The notes below the pieces were generated by a model. The model was given only the letters and a program-made list of their open reading frames with translations, was not told where the DNA came from and made no database searches. Source: Kitasatospora phosalacinea (GTDB taxonomy: Bacteria > Actinomycetota > Actinomycetes > Streptomycetales > Streptomycetaceae). Taken from it: 64,000 nt of DNA. The stretch lies in the NCBI RefSeq assembly GCF_000716545.1, contig NZ_JNWZ01000014.1, positions 39,723 through 103,722 on the forward strand. The letters are read 5' to 3'. This document shows, piece by piece, positions 22,105 through 31,081 of the stretch. Numbering within the stretch: the stretch's first letter is position 1; the number at the start of each line of letters is the position of its first letter. The position numbers and the translations under genes are program-made.

Positions 22105-23717
22105 GCGCGGCCGTCGCCGACGACCGCGCCGTCGTCCGGGCCCTGGTCGCGCTCAAGGTCCGGCTGCTGCTGAACGGGCTGCGGCGCACGCCCGGGCTGA
22201 CCGCCGGGTACGTCGCCGGTCTGGTCGTCGGGCTGCTGTTCGGGCTGGGCGGGGCGATCGGGCTGGCCGTGCTGCACGGCCGCCAGGGCGCGGCCGACGC
22301 GGCCGCGGTGCTGGTCACCGGGTTGACCGTGGCCTGGGCGGCGATGCCGCTGTTCTTCTTCTCCAGCGACGAGAGCGCCGACCCGACCAGGCTGACCATG
22401 CTGCCGCTGCGGCCGTCCGCGCTGCTGCGCGGCACCCTGCTGGGCGGGCTGATCGGGCCCGGGCCGCTGGTCAACGTGCTGCTGCTGACCGGCGCCGCGG
22501 TGGCGGCCGGGCGGGGCGCGGCCTCGGCGGTGGTGGCGGTGGTCGCGGTGCCGCTGGTCCTGCTGACCCTGGTGGCGCTGATCCGGGCGATCGGGGCGGG
22601 CAACGCCCGGATGCTGTCCAGCCGGCGCGGCAAGGACTTCGCGATCTTCGGCGGCCTGCTGTTCGCGGTGCTGGCGCAGGCCGGCAACCTCGGCCTGCAG
22701 AGCTCGCTGAACGGCTCGGGCGGGGACGTCGACCTGTCGGTGCTGCACCCGTACGCCTCGGTGGTGCGGTGGATCCCGCCGGTGGCGGCGATCGACGCGG
22801 TGCGCTCGGCCGGCGAGGGCGCCTACCCGCTCGCCGCCGGGCAGTTGCTGCTGACCGCGGCCCTGCTGGTGGTGCTGCTGCGCTGGTGGCTGCGGAGCCT
22901 GCGGGAGCTGATGGTCAGCGGCGACTCCTCGACGCTGCTGGAGTCCTCGCCCGCCGCCTCCGCCCGGGCGGAGGGCCTGTGGCGGCTGCTGCCGGCCGGC
23001 CGGGTCGGCACCGTCGCCCAGCGGCAGCTGCGCTACGCCTGGCGCGAGCCGCGGGCGAAGGCGGCGGTGTTCACCGGCATCGGCATGACGGCGGTGTTCT
23101 CGGTGCTGTCGGTGGTGCAGGGCTGGGACACGGTGTACGTGATCGCGATCGGCGGGCTGATGCTCGGCCTGCAGTCCGGCAACCTGTTCGGGATGGACGG
23201 CTCCGGGTTCTGGATGATCGCCGCCACCCTGGGCACCCGCCGGGACGCCCGGGACGAGCTGCGCGGTCGGGTGCTGGCGATCCTGCTGTACGCGGTGCCG
23301 GTGCTGCTGCTGTTCGGTCCGCCGGTGGCCGCCCTCACCGGCGACTGGGCCGGCCTGCTCCCGGCGCTCGGGCTGGCGCTGGCCGTGCTCGGCGCCGCGC
23401 TCGGCCTGGGCTGCGTGATCAGCGTGCGGGCGCCGTACGCGCTGCCCGCCGACGGCAACCCGATGCGCAACGCGGCGCCCGGGCAGAACGGCGCGGTGAT
23501 GGCGAACGCGTTCGGCTCGATGGTCGGCGTGGCGGTGCTCTGCCTGCCGGTGGGGGCGCTGCTCGGCTTCCTGCTGCAGGGCCACCACCCGGCCTGGCCG
23601 GTGCTGCCGGCCGGCGTGCTGTACGGGGCGGCCCTGGCGCTGCTGGGGATCCGGCTGGCCTCGGGCGGGCTGGTCGAACGGACGCCGGAGATCCTCGCCA
23701 AGGTCATCGAGCGGTGA
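22101..23717 (+). CDS. ABC transporter permease (large ABC-2-like)
   Basis: This 538-residue integral membrane protein starts at the GTG overlapping the ATPase stop. It shows about ten to twelve hydrophobic segments grouped in two halves (for example 'GLTAGYVAGLVVGLLFGLGGAIGLAVL', 'LLLFGPPVAALTGDWAGLLPALGLALAVLGAALGLG', 'FGSMVGVAVLCLPVGALLGFLL'). It is the membrane partner of the upstream ATPase and the pair forms a two-gene exporter. No drug or lipid specificity can be assigned. Confidence 0.85.
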   Translation: MSAAVADDRAVVRALVALKVRLLLNGLRRTPGLTAGYVAGLVVGLLFGLGGAIGLAVLHGRQGAADAAAVLVTGLTVAWAAMPLFFFSSDESADPTRLTMLPLRPSALLRGTLLGGLIGPGPLVNVLLLTGAAVAAGRGAASAVVAVVAVPLVLLTLVALIRAIGAGNARMLSSRRGKDFAIFGGLLFAVLAQAGNLGLQSSLNGSGGDVDLSVLHPYASVVRWIPPVAAIDAVRSAGEGAYPLAAGQLLLTAALLVVLLRWWLRSLRELMVSGDSSTLLESSPAASARAEGLWRLLPAGRVGTVAQRQLRYAWREPRAKAAVFTGIGMTAVFSVLSVVQGWDTVYVIAIGGLMLGLQSGNLFGMDGSGFWMIAATLGTRRDARDELRGRVLAILLYAVPVLLLFGPPVAALTGDWAGLLPALGLALAVLGAALGLGCVISVRAPYALPADGNPMRNAAPGQNGAVMANAFGSMVGVAVLCLPVGALLGFLLQGHHPAWPVLPAGVLYGAALALLGIRLASGGLVERTPEILAKVIER

Positions 23718-23881
23718 CCGGCGACCGGGCCGCGCGGCGGCGGTGAACCTCCCGCGGCCCGGGCCCGCCGCTCCCGGGCCACCGGTGGCCGCCCCACCGT
23801 CGGCCGGAGGGCCCGCCCCGCGCGCTCCGGCATCATGGAGGGCGTTCCCTCCCCCGTTCCCCGCAGGAAGCAGGACGCGCC

Positions 23882-25177
23882 GTGACCAGCACCGATCAGC
23901 CCGTGGACGAGCTGGTGGCGGAGGCGGTGGCCCGGGTGGCGGGGGCGCCGGCCGGGGGGCTGGAGTACGTGGTGGACGGGGCCGCGTCCGCGTTGGCGGC
24001 GTCGACCGAGCGGTGGCCGGCGGTGAGCCGGGCCCTGCTGGGGGTGGCGGAGCGGTCGGTGGCCCGGTGCTGGGCCGCCGGGTGGCAGCCCGCCGACCTG
24101 GTGCGGGTGGCGCGGCGGGAGCTGGGGCCGGTGCAGGTCGCGCTGGCGGCGGACCTGATCGCGGCGGAGGGCCGGCGGCACCCGGCGGCGGCGCTGGACC
24201 GGCGCTGGCGGGAGCAGTTGCGGGAGCTGGACGCGCACCCGTGGTGGCCGTCCGACGAGGCGTACCTGCCGGAGTTCGCGGCCCGGCACCGGCTGGACCG
24301 GTTCGCGCTGGCGACGGCCGCGCTGGAGCTGCTGCGGGCCTGGGCGCTGCTGCCGCCCGTCCAGCCGGTGGGGCCGGCGCCCGGGCGGGCCGCCGCCCCC
24401 CGGTCGGGGGCGCCGCGGGCGGACGAGCCGCGGATGCTGGGCCGGATCCGGGCGCTGCTGGCGAAGGCCGAGTCGACCGGGTTCCCGGAGGAGGCGGAGG
24501 CGCTGACCGCGAAGGCGCAGGAGCTGATGGCCCGCCACTCGATCGACGAGGCGCTGCTCGCGGCGGGCGGCGGCCGGTCGGCGGACGATCCGGCGGCGGT
24601 CCGGATCGGCGTGGACAACCCGTACGAGGGCCCGAAGACGATGCTGCTGGACGCGGTGGCGGCGGCGAACCGGTGCCGGGTGGTGTGGGCGAAGGAGTTC
24701 GGGTTCTGCACGGTGATCGGCTTCGACGCCGACCTGGACGCGGTCGAACTGCTGTACACCTCGCTGCTGGTGCAGGCCACGGCGGCGATGCACCGGGCGG
24801 GCAGCCGGAAGCACAAGGACGGCGCGGCCCGCACCAAGGCGTTCCGGCAGTCCTTCCTGGTGGCGTACGCGGCGCGGATCCGGGAGCGGCTGGCGGAGGC
24901 CACCGAGCGGGCCACCGAGCAGGCCACCGAGGAGGTCGCGGCGGGGCGTACGAACGGTGCGGGACCGGACGGCGCTCCACTGCCGGCCGTCCCCGCCGGC
25001 GGCCTGCTGCCCGTACTGGCGGCCCGGGCGGAGGCCGTCGACGACGCTGTGAGAGAAATGTTCCCCACACTGGTCTCGCAGCGGGTGCGGGTGAGCGACG
25101 GCGAGGGCTGGGCCGAGGGCCGGGCCGCCGCCGACCGGGCTTCCCTGCACCGCGGTTCGGGGCGCATCGAACGCTGA
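23882..25177 (+). CDS. DUF2786 domain protein
   Basis: The 431-residue protein starts at a GTG. Its central DUF2786 domain, about residues 183-222, reads RMLGRIRALLAKAESTGFPEEAEALTAKAQELMARHS with the characteristic 'LLAKAEST..PEEAEALTAKAQEL.A' pattern. The N-terminal ~165 residues are helical and actinobacteria-specific. The C-terminal half has 'LDAVAAANRCRVVW', 'FDADLDAVELLYTSLLVQATAAM' and an Arg/Ala/Glu-rich helix. DUF2786 has no firmly known function. The gene is 34 nt before the first ADP-ribosylglycohydrolase and may share its transcript. Confidence 0.85.
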   Translation: MTSTDQPVDELVAEAVARVAGAPAGGLEYVVDGAASALAASTERWPAVSRALLGVAERSVARCWAAGWQPADLVRVARRELGPVQVALAADLIAAEGRRHPAAALDRRWREQLRELDAHPWWPSDEAYLPEFAARHRLDRFALATAALELLRAWALLPPVQPVGPAPGRAAAPRSGAPRADEPRMLGRIRALLAKAESTGFPEEAEALTAKAQELMARHSIDEALLAAGGGRSADDPAAVRIGVDNPYEGPKTMLLDAVAAANRCRVVWAKEFGFCTVIGFDADLDAVELLYTSLLVQATAAMHRAGSRKHKDGAARTKAFRQSFLVAYAARIRERLAEATERATEQATEEVAAGRTNGAGPDGAPLPAVPAGGLLPVLAARAEAVDDAVREMFPTLVSQRVRVSDGEGWAEGRAAADRASLHRGSGRIER

Positions 25178-25211
25178 CGGACCGTCGGCGCACCACAGAG
25201 GGGGGACACCG

Positions 25212-26339
25212 ATGGACTTCGCGCAACGGGTACGCGGCTCGCTGCTCGGCGGGGCCCTGGGGGACGCCCTGGGCTGGCCGGTCGAGTTCCAGCGCCTGGA
25301 GCGGATCCGCGCCAGGTACGGCCCGGACGGCCTGACCGACCTGGCGGACGCCGACCGCGGCGGCCAGGTCACCGACGACACCCAGATGACCCTGTTCACC
25401 GCCGAGGGCCTGCTGCGCGGCGGCCGCCCGGAGGACCTGCACGCCGCGTACCGGCGCTGGTTCCTCACCCAGCGGCTGCCCGGGCCCGGCCGGGACCCGG
25501 ACGGCTGGCTGGCCGCCCAGGAGTTCCTGTACGCGTCGCGGGCCCCGGGCAACGCCTGCACCACCGGGGTGGCCGCCGGCTACCGGCCCGCCGCCCCGTT
25601 CGGCCAGGACGGCCCGGTCAACCCGGACTCCAAGGGCTGCGGGGCGGTGATGCGCTCGGCGCCGTTCGGCCTGGCCGGTCTCGACCCCGAACAGGCCTTC
25701 CAGCAGGCCGCGGTGGCCGCGCAGCTGACCCACGGCCACCCCACCGGCTACCTCGCGGCCGGCGCGTTCGCGGCCCTGATCGCCCACGTCGCGGCCGGGG
25801 TGCCGCTGCGCGCCGCGCTGGACGCGGTGCTGGCCCGGCTCGACGCCCAGCACTGGGGGCAGGAGACCGCCGACGCCCTGCGCCGGGCGGTGCGGATCGC
25901 CGCGGAGGGCCCGGGCAGCGCGGAGGCGGTGGAGCGGGTCGGCCTCGGCTGGGTCGCCGAGGAGTGCCTGGCCGTCGCCGTCTACGCGGCCCTGGCCGGC
26001 GGGGACGCCCGCGCGGCCCTGGTGCTGGCGGTGAACCACTCCGGCGACAGCGACTCCACCGGCGCGGTGTGCGGCAACCTGGTGGGCGCGGTGCACGGCC
26101 TGCCCGGCCTGCCCGCCGACTGGTGCGCGCTGGTGGAGGGCCGCGAGGTCGTCCTCCAGGTCGCCGACGACCTGGTGGCCGCGGGCGCCCCGGACGGCCG
26201 GGCGGCCCTGGCCGCCCGCTACCCGGCCTCCCGCACCACGGTCGTCCCCGCCCCCGCCGGCCCCCGGTCCGTTCCCCCCGCCGCCGTCCCCGCCGTCCCC
26301 GCCGGGCCGTACGGGCGCGAGCGGTTGCGCCGGCGCTGA
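25212..26339 (+). CDS. ADP-ribosylglycohydrolase family protein (canonical motifs)
   Basis: The 375-residue protein belongs to the ARH/DraG family, which hydrolyses ADP-ribose bonds on proteins or related substrates using a two-Mg centre. Visible motifs are GDALGWPVEF (17-26), DDTQMT (55-60) and the C-terminal metal-binding GDSDSTGAVCGN (from 278). All metal-ligand Asp positions appear intact, so it should be active. The tail after ~350 is Pro/Ala-rich and basic. The ATG is preceded by GAGGGGGGACACC. The target is unknown. It is next to a DUF2786 gene and convergent with a second ARH gene. Confidence 0.9.
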   Translation: MDFAQRVRGSLLGGALGDALGWPVEFQRLERIRARYGPDGLTDLADADRGGQVTDDTQMTLFTAEGLLRGGRPEDLHAAYRRWFLTQRLPGPGRDPDGWLAAQEFLYASRAPGNACTTGVAAGYRPAAPFGQDGPVNPDSKGCGAVMRSAPFGLAGLDPEQAFQQAAVAAQLTHGHPTGYLAAGAFAALIAHVAAGVPLRAALDAVLARLDAQHWGQETADALRRAVRIAAEGPGSAEAVERVGLGWVAEECLAVAVYAALAGGDARAALVLAVNHSGDSDSTGAVCGNLVGAVHGLPGLPADWCALVEGREVVLQVADDLVAAGAPDGRAALAARYPASRTTVVPAPAGPRSVPPAAVPAVPAGPYGRERLRRR

Positions 26340-26400
26340 ACCCTCCGGCGGGCGAGCACGCATCGCCGGTCGGGGGCCCGCCCCCGCCCGGCGCGGGCCC

Positions 26401-27396
26401 TCAGTCCCAGAGCGCGCCGAGCGCCAGCAGCTCCTCGCGGTACTCGATGCGCTCCGTCCACTCCCGCGGCCAGGCGTCCGCGCCGTGCCTGGCGCCGGCG
26501 AAAGCGCCGGCCAGGCAGGCGAGGGAGTCGGAGTCGCCGGAGGAGACGGCGGCGCGGCGGACGGCGGCGACCGGGTCGTCGGGCAGCAGGAGGAAGCAGA
26601 GCAGGGCACTGGCGAAGGCCTCCTCGGCCACCCAGCCCGCGCCGGTGCGCTCGCAGGGGTCGGCTTCGAGGTCGGCGGCGGCGAGGGCGGCGTCGAGCCG
26701 GTCGAGGGCGCGCAGGCTCTCGTCCCAGCCGCGGGCGATGAACTCCTCCGGGGAGCCGAAGTGGTCCCGGGAGGCGAGGTCGCCGAGCCAGGAACCGTCG
26801 TAGCGGGTGCGCTGTTCGTTCGCGTGGGCGCGCAGCCGGGCGGGGAGCCCGGCCGGGTCGGCGCCCTGGGCGAGCCAGCGGACGGTGAACGCGGTGAGCT
26901 CGCTGGCGGCGAGCGCGGTGGGGTGGCCGTGGGTGAGGCCGGACTGCAGCTGGGCGGCGCCGGCCACCTGGCGGTCGGTCAGTTCGCGGACCAGGCCGAG
27001 CGGGGCGACCCGCATGTTCGCGCCGCAGCCCTTGGAACCGGTGTCGCTGGCGTCCTGCCAGGGGAGGCCGGTGGCGAGCCGGGAGCAGGAGCGCAGGCAG
27101 GTCATGCCGGGCGCCCGGTCGTTGTCCGGCGAGCGCCACCAGTCGACGAACTCCGCGCGCAGCGGCGGCTCGAAGCGCGCCGGGACGAGCGGCCCCTCGG
27201 CGAGGGCGTCGCGCAGGGCGCGGGCGAGCGCGAGCGTCATCTGGGTGTCGTCGGTGACCTCCGCCCCCTCGGGGAGCGGGAGCCGTCGCCAGTCGGGGGC
27301 GAGCAGCCGGATCTCGTCGAGGTTCAGGAACTCGGTGGGCTTGCCGAGGGCGTCCCCGATCGCCAGTCCCAGCAGTGCTCCGGTCGCCCGCCGCAT
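26401..27396 (-). CDS. ADP-ribosylglycohydrolase family protein (second, divergent paralogue)
   Basis: The 331-residue protein is an ARH-family member with [10 protein letters not shown] (14-23), VTDDTQMT (47-54) and GDSDS (287-291). The last motif continues as SLACLAG where the canonical form has STGA..GN, so the substrate pocket may differ from its neighbour's. It is similar in outline to the plus-strand paralogue but clearly diverged, and not a recent tandem duplicate. It is convergent with that gene and 155 nt downstream of the Sir2 gene start's opposite side, on the same strand as Sir2's neighbours. Confidence 0.88.
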   Translation of the reverse strand: MRRATGALLGLAIGDALGKPTEFLNLDEIRLLAPDWRRLPLPEGAEVTDDTQMTLALARALRDALAEGPLVPARFEPPLRAEFVDWWRSPDNDRAPGMTCLRSCSRLATGLPWQDASDTGSKGCGANMRVAPLGLVRELTDRQVAGAAQLQSGLTHGHPTALAASELTAFTVRWLAQGADPAGLPARLRAHANEQRTRYDGSWLGDLASRDHFGSPEEFIARGWDESLRALDRLDAALAAADLEADPCERTGAGWVAEEAFASALLCFLLLPDDPVAAVRRAAVSSGDSDSLACLAGAFAGARHGADAWPREWTERIEYREELLALGALWD

Positions 27397-27495
27397 CCCG
27401 TGCTCCTCTCCTCCGGCCCCGGGCGGGGCCCGCCCGGGCCCGTACCGTAGCGCCCGGACGGCGGTGCCGGCACCCGTCCGGGCGTCCGGCGGCGG

Positions 27496-28245
27496 TCAGG
27501 CCCCGGACAGGTCGCCGTCCACCAGGCGGGCCACCAGTTCCGGGAGCGCCCGCGAGATCGGCGTCCGGATCACCTCGTGCGCGTCGTCGTCGTACGGCGT
27601 GGGCTCGCCGTTGACCACGATCAGCCGCGCGCCGTGCTCCAGCGCGATCCGCGGCAGCAGCGCCGCCGGGTGCACCTGCAGCGAGCTGCCGACCGCCAGG
27701 AACACCTGGCAGTTCTTGGCGACCGCGTCCGCCTGCTGCAGGACCCCCTCGTCCAGCGCCTCGCCGAACATCACGGTGCGCGGCCGCAGCACGCCGCCGC
27801 ACCGCTCGCAGGCCGGGTCGTCCTCGCCCGCGGCGACCCGTTCCAGCGCGGCCGCCATCGGGCCGGTCACCCGGCAGCGCACGCACTGCACCTCGGCGGC
27901 CGTCCCGTGCAGTTCGACCACCTTGCGCGCCGGGAGGCCGGCCGCCTGGTGCAGTCCGTCCACGTTCTGGGTGAGCACCCGCACCGGCACGCCGGAGCGC
28001 TCCAGCTCCACCAACGCCCGGTGGCCGGCGTTCGGCTCGGCGCCGATCGCGCCCGCGTCCCGCCGCATCAGCCAGGACCGGCGGCGCACCTCGGCGCTGG
28101 CCAGGTACGGCCGGAGCGTCACCAGCTCCTGCGCGCTCGGGTCCCGCTGCCAGAGCCCCTGCGGGCCCCGGTAGTCGGGGATCCCCGAGTCGGTGGAGAT
28201 CCCCGCGCCCGTCAACACCGCCACCAGCGGCCGCTTCCCGGTCAT
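27496..28245 (-). CDS. Sir2-family NAD-dependent protein deacylase
   Basis: The 249-residue protein has the full sirtuin set: [15 protein letters not shown] (13-27), TQNVDGLH (92-99), the catalytic His in ELHGTA (H113), and four zinc-ligand cysteines, C121, C124, C146 and C149. Sirtuins deacylate lysines using NAD and release nicotinamide and O-acyl-ADP-ribose; some ADP-ribosylate proteins. The gene lies beside two ADP-ribosylglycohydrolases, which would act on related ADP-ribose chemistry. Whether it deacetylates metabolic enzymes (CobB-like) or acts within this group cannot be told from sequence. Confidence 0.92.
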   Translation of the reverse strand: MTGKRPLVAVLTGAGISTDSGIPDYRGPQGLWQRDPSAQELVTLRPYLASAEVRRRSWLMRRDAGAIGAEPNAGHRALVELERSGVPVRVLTQNVDGLHQAAGLPARKVVELHGTAAEVQCVRCRVTGPMAAALERVAAGEDDPACERCGGVLRPRTVMFGEALDEGVLQQADAVAKNCQVFLAVGSSLQVHPAALLPRIALEHGARLIVVNGEPTPYDDDAHEVIRTPISRALPELVARLVDGDLSGA

Positions 28246-28358
28246 GCCCCGGAGGGTACGGGCCGCCTCCGCCCGGCGGCCACCGGTTAACCGGGCCCGG
28301 CCGGTGACGCGGCATCAGCCCTCCGGCGGCACGGCACCGGTCGGCCGGTGACGCGCCG

Positions 28359-28988
28359 TCACTCCCCGGCGGCCCGCGCCCCGGACCGCCCGCTCACGCC
28401 CCGGACGGCACCGGCCCCAGCCGGTCGCAGCCGGCCGCGGCCGGTGTCCGGCACGGGCAGGAACGCGGCCAGGTGCAGCGCCGCGCCGACGGCCAGGAAG
28501 TCCAGCGAGGCGCCCATCGCCAGGGTGCCCAGCAGTACCAGGGCCGGGCTCCACCAGGGGACGGCGCGGCGCAGCGACAGCAGCACCAGCAGCGCGATCA
28601 GGCCGGTGTACAGCAGCAGCACCGGGACGGTGCCGTACACCAGCGGCTGCACGCCGGGCACCGACCGCACCCGGTCGAAGACCGCCGAGCGGTCCGCGCG
28701 GTCCGCGGCGACCGCGTTGGCGTACAGGTCGATGCCCGCCTGGACCAGGCCGGAGGCGACGCCGGCGCACCCGGCCGCCAGCCAGACCCGGCCCCAGGCC
28801 GAGCCCCGGCCGACCAGGCGCCACAGTCCGACCAGCCCGGCGCCCAGCAGCGCCAGGCCCGCGAACATCGCCAGGTGCCCCACCGTCCAGCCGACGCCCA
28901 CGCCGCGCGAGCCCGGCACCAGGCGCACCAGCCCGTACACCGCCATCAGCCCGGCCGACCACCCCAGTGCCCGTCGTCCCGTCACCAT
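28359..28988 (-). CDS. Membrane protein of unknown function
   Basis: The 209-residue protein has about five or six hydrophobic segments (near residues 8-25, 35-60, 68-86, 113-140, 146-175) and a basic, Arg/Gly/Ala-rich tail. I recognise no domain. It lies 118 nt downstream of the two-component regulator gene on the same strand, so it could be a target or partner of that system. Confidence 0.65.
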   Translation of the reverse strand: MVTGRRALGWSAGLMAVYGLVRLVPGSRGVGVGWTVGHLAMFAGLALLGAGLVGLWRLVGRGSAWGRVWLAAGCAGVASGLVQAGIDLYANAVAADRADRSAVFDRVRSVPGVQPLVYGTVPVLLLYTGLIALLVLLSLRRAVPWWSPALVLLGTLAMGASLDFLAVGAALHLAAFLPVPDTGRGRLRPAGAGAVRGVSGRSGARAAGE

Positions 28989-29106
28989 CTGTCCCGTCCC
29001 CCTCGTGAGAGTGCCCTTCCCGACGTCTCCGAGCCTGCCGGGCCGGGTCGCCGCGCACCTCCCCCGCGCCGGTGAGAAACGGGCCTCCCCCGTGAGGGGG
29101 AACCGG

Positions 29107-29781
29107 CTACTCCCCCGCGGTCACCGCCCCCGCCTCGTAGGCGAACACCACGGCGTGGACGCGGTCGCGCAGGCCGAGCTTCTGCAGGAGGTTGCTGACG
29201 TGCGTCTTGACGGTGTGCTCGCTGACCACCAGCTCGGCGGCGACCTCGGCGTTGGACATGCCCCGGGCGACCAGCCGCAGGGTCTCCAGCTCCCGCGCGG
29301 TGAGCGACCCCAGGAGCCGTCCGAGCGGCCGGGTGACGGGCAGCGGGCCGGCGGCCTTGCGGGCGGTGACCTCGCCGATGACGCGGCGGGTGACAGACGG
29401 CGCGAGCAGCGCCTCGCCGGAGTGGACGACCCGGACGGCGTGGGCGAGGTCGTCGCGGCGGACGTCCTTGAGCAGGAAGCCGCTGGCCCCGGCGTACAGC
29501 GCGTCGAAGACGTAGTCGTCGACGTCGAAGGTGGTCAGCATGACGACCTTGCAGCCGGGGTGTTCGGCGCAGACCCGGCGGGCGGCCTCCAGGCCGTCCA
29601 TGACGGGCATCCGGACGTCCAGCAGCAGGACGTCCGGGGCGTGTTCGCGGACGGCGTCGACGGCCTGCCGCCCGTCGCCCGCCTCGGCGACCACCTCGAT
29701 GTCGGGCTGGGCGTCGAGGATCATGCCGAAGCCGGCCCGGACCAGCTCCTGGTCGTCGGCGATCACCACTCGTATGGTCAA
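29107..29781 (-). CDS. LuxR/NarL-family response regulator
   Basis: The 224-residue protein has a receiver domain with acidic pocket D9/D10, phospho-acceptor D55 (VLLLDVRMPVMDG) and the Lys of 'GASGFLLKDV', followed by a LuxR-type helix-turn-helix (about 158-215: LTARELETLRLVARGMSNAEVAAELVVSEHTVKTHVSNLL). It lies 13 nt downstream of its sensor kinase gene, so the two form an operon. Regulon unknown. Confidence 0.95.
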   Translation of the reverse strand: MTIRVVIADDQELVRAGFGMILDAQPDIEVVAEAGDGRQAVDAVREHAPDVLLLDVRMPVMDGLEAARRVCAEHPGCKVVMLTTFDVDDYVFDALYAGASGFLLKDVRRDDLAHAVRVVHSGEALLAPSVTRRVIGEVTARKAAGPLPVTRPLGRLLGSLTARELETLRLVARGMSNAEVAAELVVSEHTVKTHVSNLLQKLGLRDRVHAVVFAYEAGAVTAGE

Positions 29782-29794
29782 CTCTCGCTCCTTC

Positions 29795-30967
29795 TCAGAC
29801 GTCGAGCGGCAGCACGGCTGCCACCAGGTAGCCGGTCCCGCCGGCCCGCGGCCCGGTCTCGGCGCTGCCGCCGCAGGCCGCCGCGCGCTCCCGGATGGAG
29901 AGCAGGCCGCGGCCGCCGGAGCGCCCGTCGACGCCCGCGCCGGCCGGGGCGGGGACCGGCCCCGTGCCGTCGTCGGCGACCTCGACCAGCAGCCGGGTGC
30001 CGCCGCGGGCGGCGACCTTGACGCTGACGTGCCGGGCGCCGGCGTGCTTGACCACGTTGGTGAGCGCCTCCTGGACGATCCGGAAGGCCGCGGCCTGCAC
30101 CTCGGCGGGTCCGGTCTCCTCGATCTCGGCGTGCACGGCGACCCCGGAGTCGCGCACCCGCTGCAGCACGCCCGCGAGCTCCGCCAGCCGGGGCTGCGGG
30201 GCGAGCGCGGGCGCCGCCCCCTCCTCCTTCAACACGCCGAGCACGCGCCGCAGTTGCACCATCGCGTCGCGCCCGGAGTCGGAGATGGCGTCGAACGCCC
30301 GGATCGCCCGGTCGGGGTCGCTCCGCACCACCAGCGGCCCGGCCTCGGCCTGGACCACCATCAGGGAGACCGCGTGGGCGAGGATGTCGTGCATCTCGCG
30401 GGCGATCCTGGCCCGCTCCTCGACGACCGCCCGGGCCGCGTCGCTGGCCGCCCGCAGCCCGACCTGCCGGGCCCGTTCGGCCTCGACGCCCGCCAGCCGG
30501 CGCAGCTCCCGCACCATCGAGCCGAGCACGAAGCTGCCGACCGACACCACCAGGCTGAACAGCATGCCGCCGAAGGACCGGGTGCCCAGCACGTTGCCGA
30601 GCACCACGGAGACCAGCAGCACGACGCGCTGCCAGTCCCGGCCCCGGTCGGCGACGGTGTAGACGGCGATCGCCGTGGCGAGCTGGATCTGCGGCATCGC
30701 GAAGTGCGCGACCACCGACAGCAGCATGGTGGGTGCCGAGCAGGCCAGGACCACCGCCCACGGCGCCCGCTGCCGCCACCACAGCGGCAGCGATCCGGCC
30801 AGTGCCAACGCGTAGGCCCACCACTGCCGTTCGGCGTCGTGGGGGTCGGTGTACACCCCCCACAGCGAGACGCCGACGGCCAGCGCCACCAGCACCGCGT
30901 TCACCGCCCGGGGCCGGGCCCGCCCCCGGGCCAGCAGCCCCTCCGCCCGCTTTCCCCACGTCCCCAT
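29795..30967 (-). CDS. Two-component sensor histidine kinase (HisKA_3 type)
   Basis: From the ATG at 30967 (GAGAGGA 8 nt upstream) the protein has 390 residues. About five membrane segments lie in residues 20-150, with almost no extracellular domain. The dimerisation motif 'EERARIAREMHDILAHAVSLM' places the phosphorylated His at about 193, and 'AFRIVQEALTNVVKHAGARHVSV' plus 'GGRGLLSIRERAAACGG' form the HATPase N and G boxes. It is the partner of the downstream NarL-type regulator. An earlier in-frame start 17 codons upstream lacks a good ribosome binding site. Confidence 0.93.
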   Translation of the reverse strand: MGTWGKRAEGLLARGRARPRAVNAVLVALAVGVSLWGVYTDPHDAERQWWAYALALAGSLPLWWRQRAPWAVVLACSAPTMLLSVVAHFAMPQIQLATAIAVYTVADRGRDWQRVVLLVSVVLGNVLGTRSFGGMLFSLVVSVGSFVLGSMVRELRRLAGVEAERARQVGLRAASDAARAVVEERARIAREMHDILAHAVSLMVVQAEAGPLVVRSDPDRAIRAFDAISDSGRDAMVQLRRVLGVLKEEGAAPALAPQPRLAELAGVLQRVRDSGVAVHAEIEETGPAEVQAAAFRIVQEALTNVVKHAGARHVSVKVAARGGTRLLVEVADDGTGPVPAPAGAGVDGRSGGRGLLSIRERAAACGGSAETGPRAGGTGYLVAAVLPLDV

Positions 30968-31081
30968 GCCGCGCATCCTCTCGCATCGTCGGACGGCCCC
31001 CGCGAGGCCCTCCCGCACGCGCGGAGGGGCGCCCCCGGGCCTCTCGGCCGGACGCGCCCCCCCCGGACGGGCTCCAGGGCG

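Noticed and set aside
19869..23717. A very long plus-strand reading frame opposite rpsL and running into the ABC permease.
   Set aside because: Only its 3' part from 22101 is a real gene. The upstream part is composition-driven open frame in GC-rich DNA and lies antisense to rpsL and across the intergenic region.
21744..26609. A 1621-codon minus-strand frame opposite the ABC, DUF2786 and ARH genes.
   Set aside because: Low-complexity Arg/Pro/Gly/Ala content and no domain; it is the shadow of plus-strand genes with strong codon bias.
28246..28358. Small gene in the gap between the Sir2 gene and the membrane protein gene.
   Set aside because: No start with ribosome binding site and no length beyond the random expectation for this composition.
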